DNA of 41,212 bases. It comes from Candidatus Omnitrophota bacterium (GTDB lineage Bacteria; Omnitrophota; Gorgyraeia; Tantalellales; Tantalellaceae). This document shows positions 36,501-39,500 of this stretch, in pieces. The stretch covers positions 449,762 to 490,973 of the forward strand of contig JADGBR010000001.1 of NCBI GenBank assembly GCA_015231405.1. Direction: 5' to 3'. The position numbers were made by a program, and so were the translations under genes. Positions within the stretch are counted from its first letter, which is position 1; every line of letters starts with the position of its first letter. The notes below the pieces were generated by a model. That model saw only the letters and a program-made list of their open reading frames with translations. It made no database searches and was not told the origin of the DNA.

Positions 36501-39500
36501 TATTTTTCGGCGACTTGCTGTTTATGGTTATCAATGGAAACATCCAAAAGCTGTACAATGTTATGGATCCCCCTGTCCAGCCCCTTTATTTCGCGGAATC
36601 TCACAGACGCAAGCTTTAGCCTCAAGAGTTCCTTAAGTTCCGACAGGCGCGCCTTAATTGTTTCAAGCCTCCGGAATTCCGCATAAACCGTTTCGGCATC
36701 TCTGTTATTTTCCGACAGGATCTCAACCGCGGTTTTATACTCACTGGATAGCTGGTTAAATTCGGACCATAGATCATCGAACTCAGTTTGGGATCGGATC
36801 TCTTCCGATCGGGTAGCGAGTTCATTTTCAAGACCGAGTAAAGCGGCGACGTTGTTTTTAAATTCGTTGATCTTATTTTCGATCTCGGATATCAGCTCAA
36901 GAACTTCCGTCCTTTTTTGGGATGTCCCGGATTCATATTCACCCTTAAAACCGCTATAGGCGGCTATGAGTATTTCAAGCCGATCTTTCAAAGCTTGCGC
37001 GTCATCGACCCTCTCCTGGATATCCAGATAGTCTTTATCCCCGAAAAATTCGACATTATCAAGAAGGGTGTCGATGCCGTCAATAAGTTCGTTAAGTTGA
37101 GCGGATGCGTTATCGATCCCGACTGCCGCTCGGGTCATGAGCGCCAAAGCGCACACATTCTCGACATGGTCCCGAATTCCGATAGAGTCATCGGCTTGGG
37201 ACGCTTCTCTCGATTCATTGACAAGCTTATCGTCGTTTTCCGATAATCTTTTCGTCTCCTCATCAGCTAGCGCTTGACCGGACGCGTCACCAGGAGTTAC
37301 GTAAAGTGAATTGAGCCCTTTTGTCGCTTCAATGAGATCTTTTTGAAGAGCTTCGGCCGCGTCGCGTGAGTCGTTAATATTTTTGGCAAGTTCTCTCGCG
37401 CGAGCGATGAGTTCTTGCAATCTTACCTCACTGGCGTTCTCATCCGCTGATAGGGTATTAATTTCCGCCAGAGTCGTTTCCAGCTCGGCTCTTGCTTCTT
37501 TGGCTCTCGTTACCTGATCCTTTATCCCTTGACCCTTCGGTATGTTCTCCCCGCCGCCTCTCATGAAAGCTGACCTGATCTCTGCGTGTTTGATCAGCAA
37601 CTCAAGGACGGGTGTAATCCTTTCGATCCTTTCCTTAGCTTTATCGGCTATGGCGGTTTTGACCGAATCAAGGTCAAATAGCGATGAGAATTCAGTGCCC
37701 ATAGCTTCCGCCAATTCAAGCATTTCACGCTGGGCGTTTATAAACCCTGAATATGCCTGGCCGGAATTCATAACGATCTTTCTGAAATTCTCATACAGAG
37801 CGCTGACATATCCCATTCCAGCTCCGGCGGCGAAACCTGTGGCGATGCGTATAGCAAGCTCAGCTCTGGCAATAAGTTCGTCGGAAAGTTCATCAAGACC
37901 GGTAAGTCGGGACAATGCCTCCATCACAGGCCCGCTATACATCTGCTCAACGGCGGATGTTCCTATGTCGATGCGTAATCCATGAAGCTCGTGCATCATT
38001 TCATAGGCGGCGTTTTTGGTTTCAGGGGTCTTGATATCTTCCTTTATACCTGTACGTGACCTGACTTCCGCGCCAATAGCGTCAACAGTGGCTTCAAGAG
38101 ATGATTCCATGTCGGTTAGGGCTTTTAATTCCATCGCCACGGCCTTTTTCTCGGCAATGCTTACTTTTTCGCCTCTATCGATCCTTCCCTTAATGTCGCG
38201 GGCTTTCTCAAGCGTTTTTTCGATGCCATGTTCTTTTTTCCATTGTTCAAGGATGCTTTTGGCGTATTCTTCCGCGATAACATGACTAACATCCTGGGAC
38301 GTTCTGGTCATCATATCCACCAGCATATCAAATCGCTGTTTTAGCGAGGCTTCATCGGAAATATTGAATTCCCTGAGGACCCAATTAACATAGTAACGGT
38401 TCAGCAATAACTCTTCACCGAAAGTATTTTCCGATGTGGCATGGCCTCTTTCGCTTGATGACATGCTATCTACCAATGAACGCAGTTTAGCCAGCTCGAT
38501 AAGTTTCTCGGACGGGTCAAGGCGTTTATTGCTAAGACTTGCGATTATCCGCTGGCATTCGATGATATTTTTAAGCAGTTTATCTTTAAGGAGGCCCAAT
38601 GCTTCACGGGCCTTTTCGACCTGAATTCGTCTGGCTTCAAGAGCTTGAACCGCCTGTTTCTGTTCCTCGACCCTTTTCGCCAGCTTAGGGAGGTCCGTGA
38701 AAAGCTTGAGCTGTTTTTCCCTGATAGCCGCGTTTTCAACATCACCGGTGAGAAGATGGCTGTATTGATCCTGGAGATCACGGGCATACTGATATTCTTT
38801 TTCCGCCTCGATCAGGAGATCCTGGGCGTCATCCAGGTTGAGGTCTTTAATATCCTGCCTGGCGATAAGGAGTCTCGCTCCGGATAAAAGATTCTTATAG
38901 TTATCGATTGAGCTTTCTATTTCAAGAATAGCGAATAGCGTGTTACGTTTGTCAAGGAGATCGCGGGTTTCAGATAATAATTGATCTGTGGTCTCGTCAA
39001 CACTCATATTGCCGGAGCGCATCGCGGAAGCGGCCGCACTTGAGTTCTGGGCGTCACGCTTCGCGATTTCAGAGTTATCATCCCAAGCCGAGCCTTGAGA
39101 AGCGGCTTCAGACATCATTTTTGAGTGACGTCTGGCTAGCAGCCTATCTGCCGCGACCAGCCTTTTTCTTGCCTTTTCAAACTCACTGATAGCGTTATGA
39201 ACTATCTCATCAGTCGCTTTTTCGCCCATAACGCCATTCTGCTCCAGCGACGAGATGTCCCCGGTTAATTCAGTGTGAAGCGCCCTGAGCGCGTCGGCTT
39301 TTATATTGTAATCCTCCCTCGCGCGAAGGACCGCTTTTCGAAGTATCTTTAAAATGTTCAAATGGTTAGCTCTGATCCGGGCCTGCCTAAAAGCGATATT
39401 CGCGCGTTTCAGCTGGTTTTTAACACCCTTTATAGCTGCTTCTGACTTGGAGAAGAAAGGAGCGCATTCCGACGAGATATCGATCCCGGGCAATTGAAAC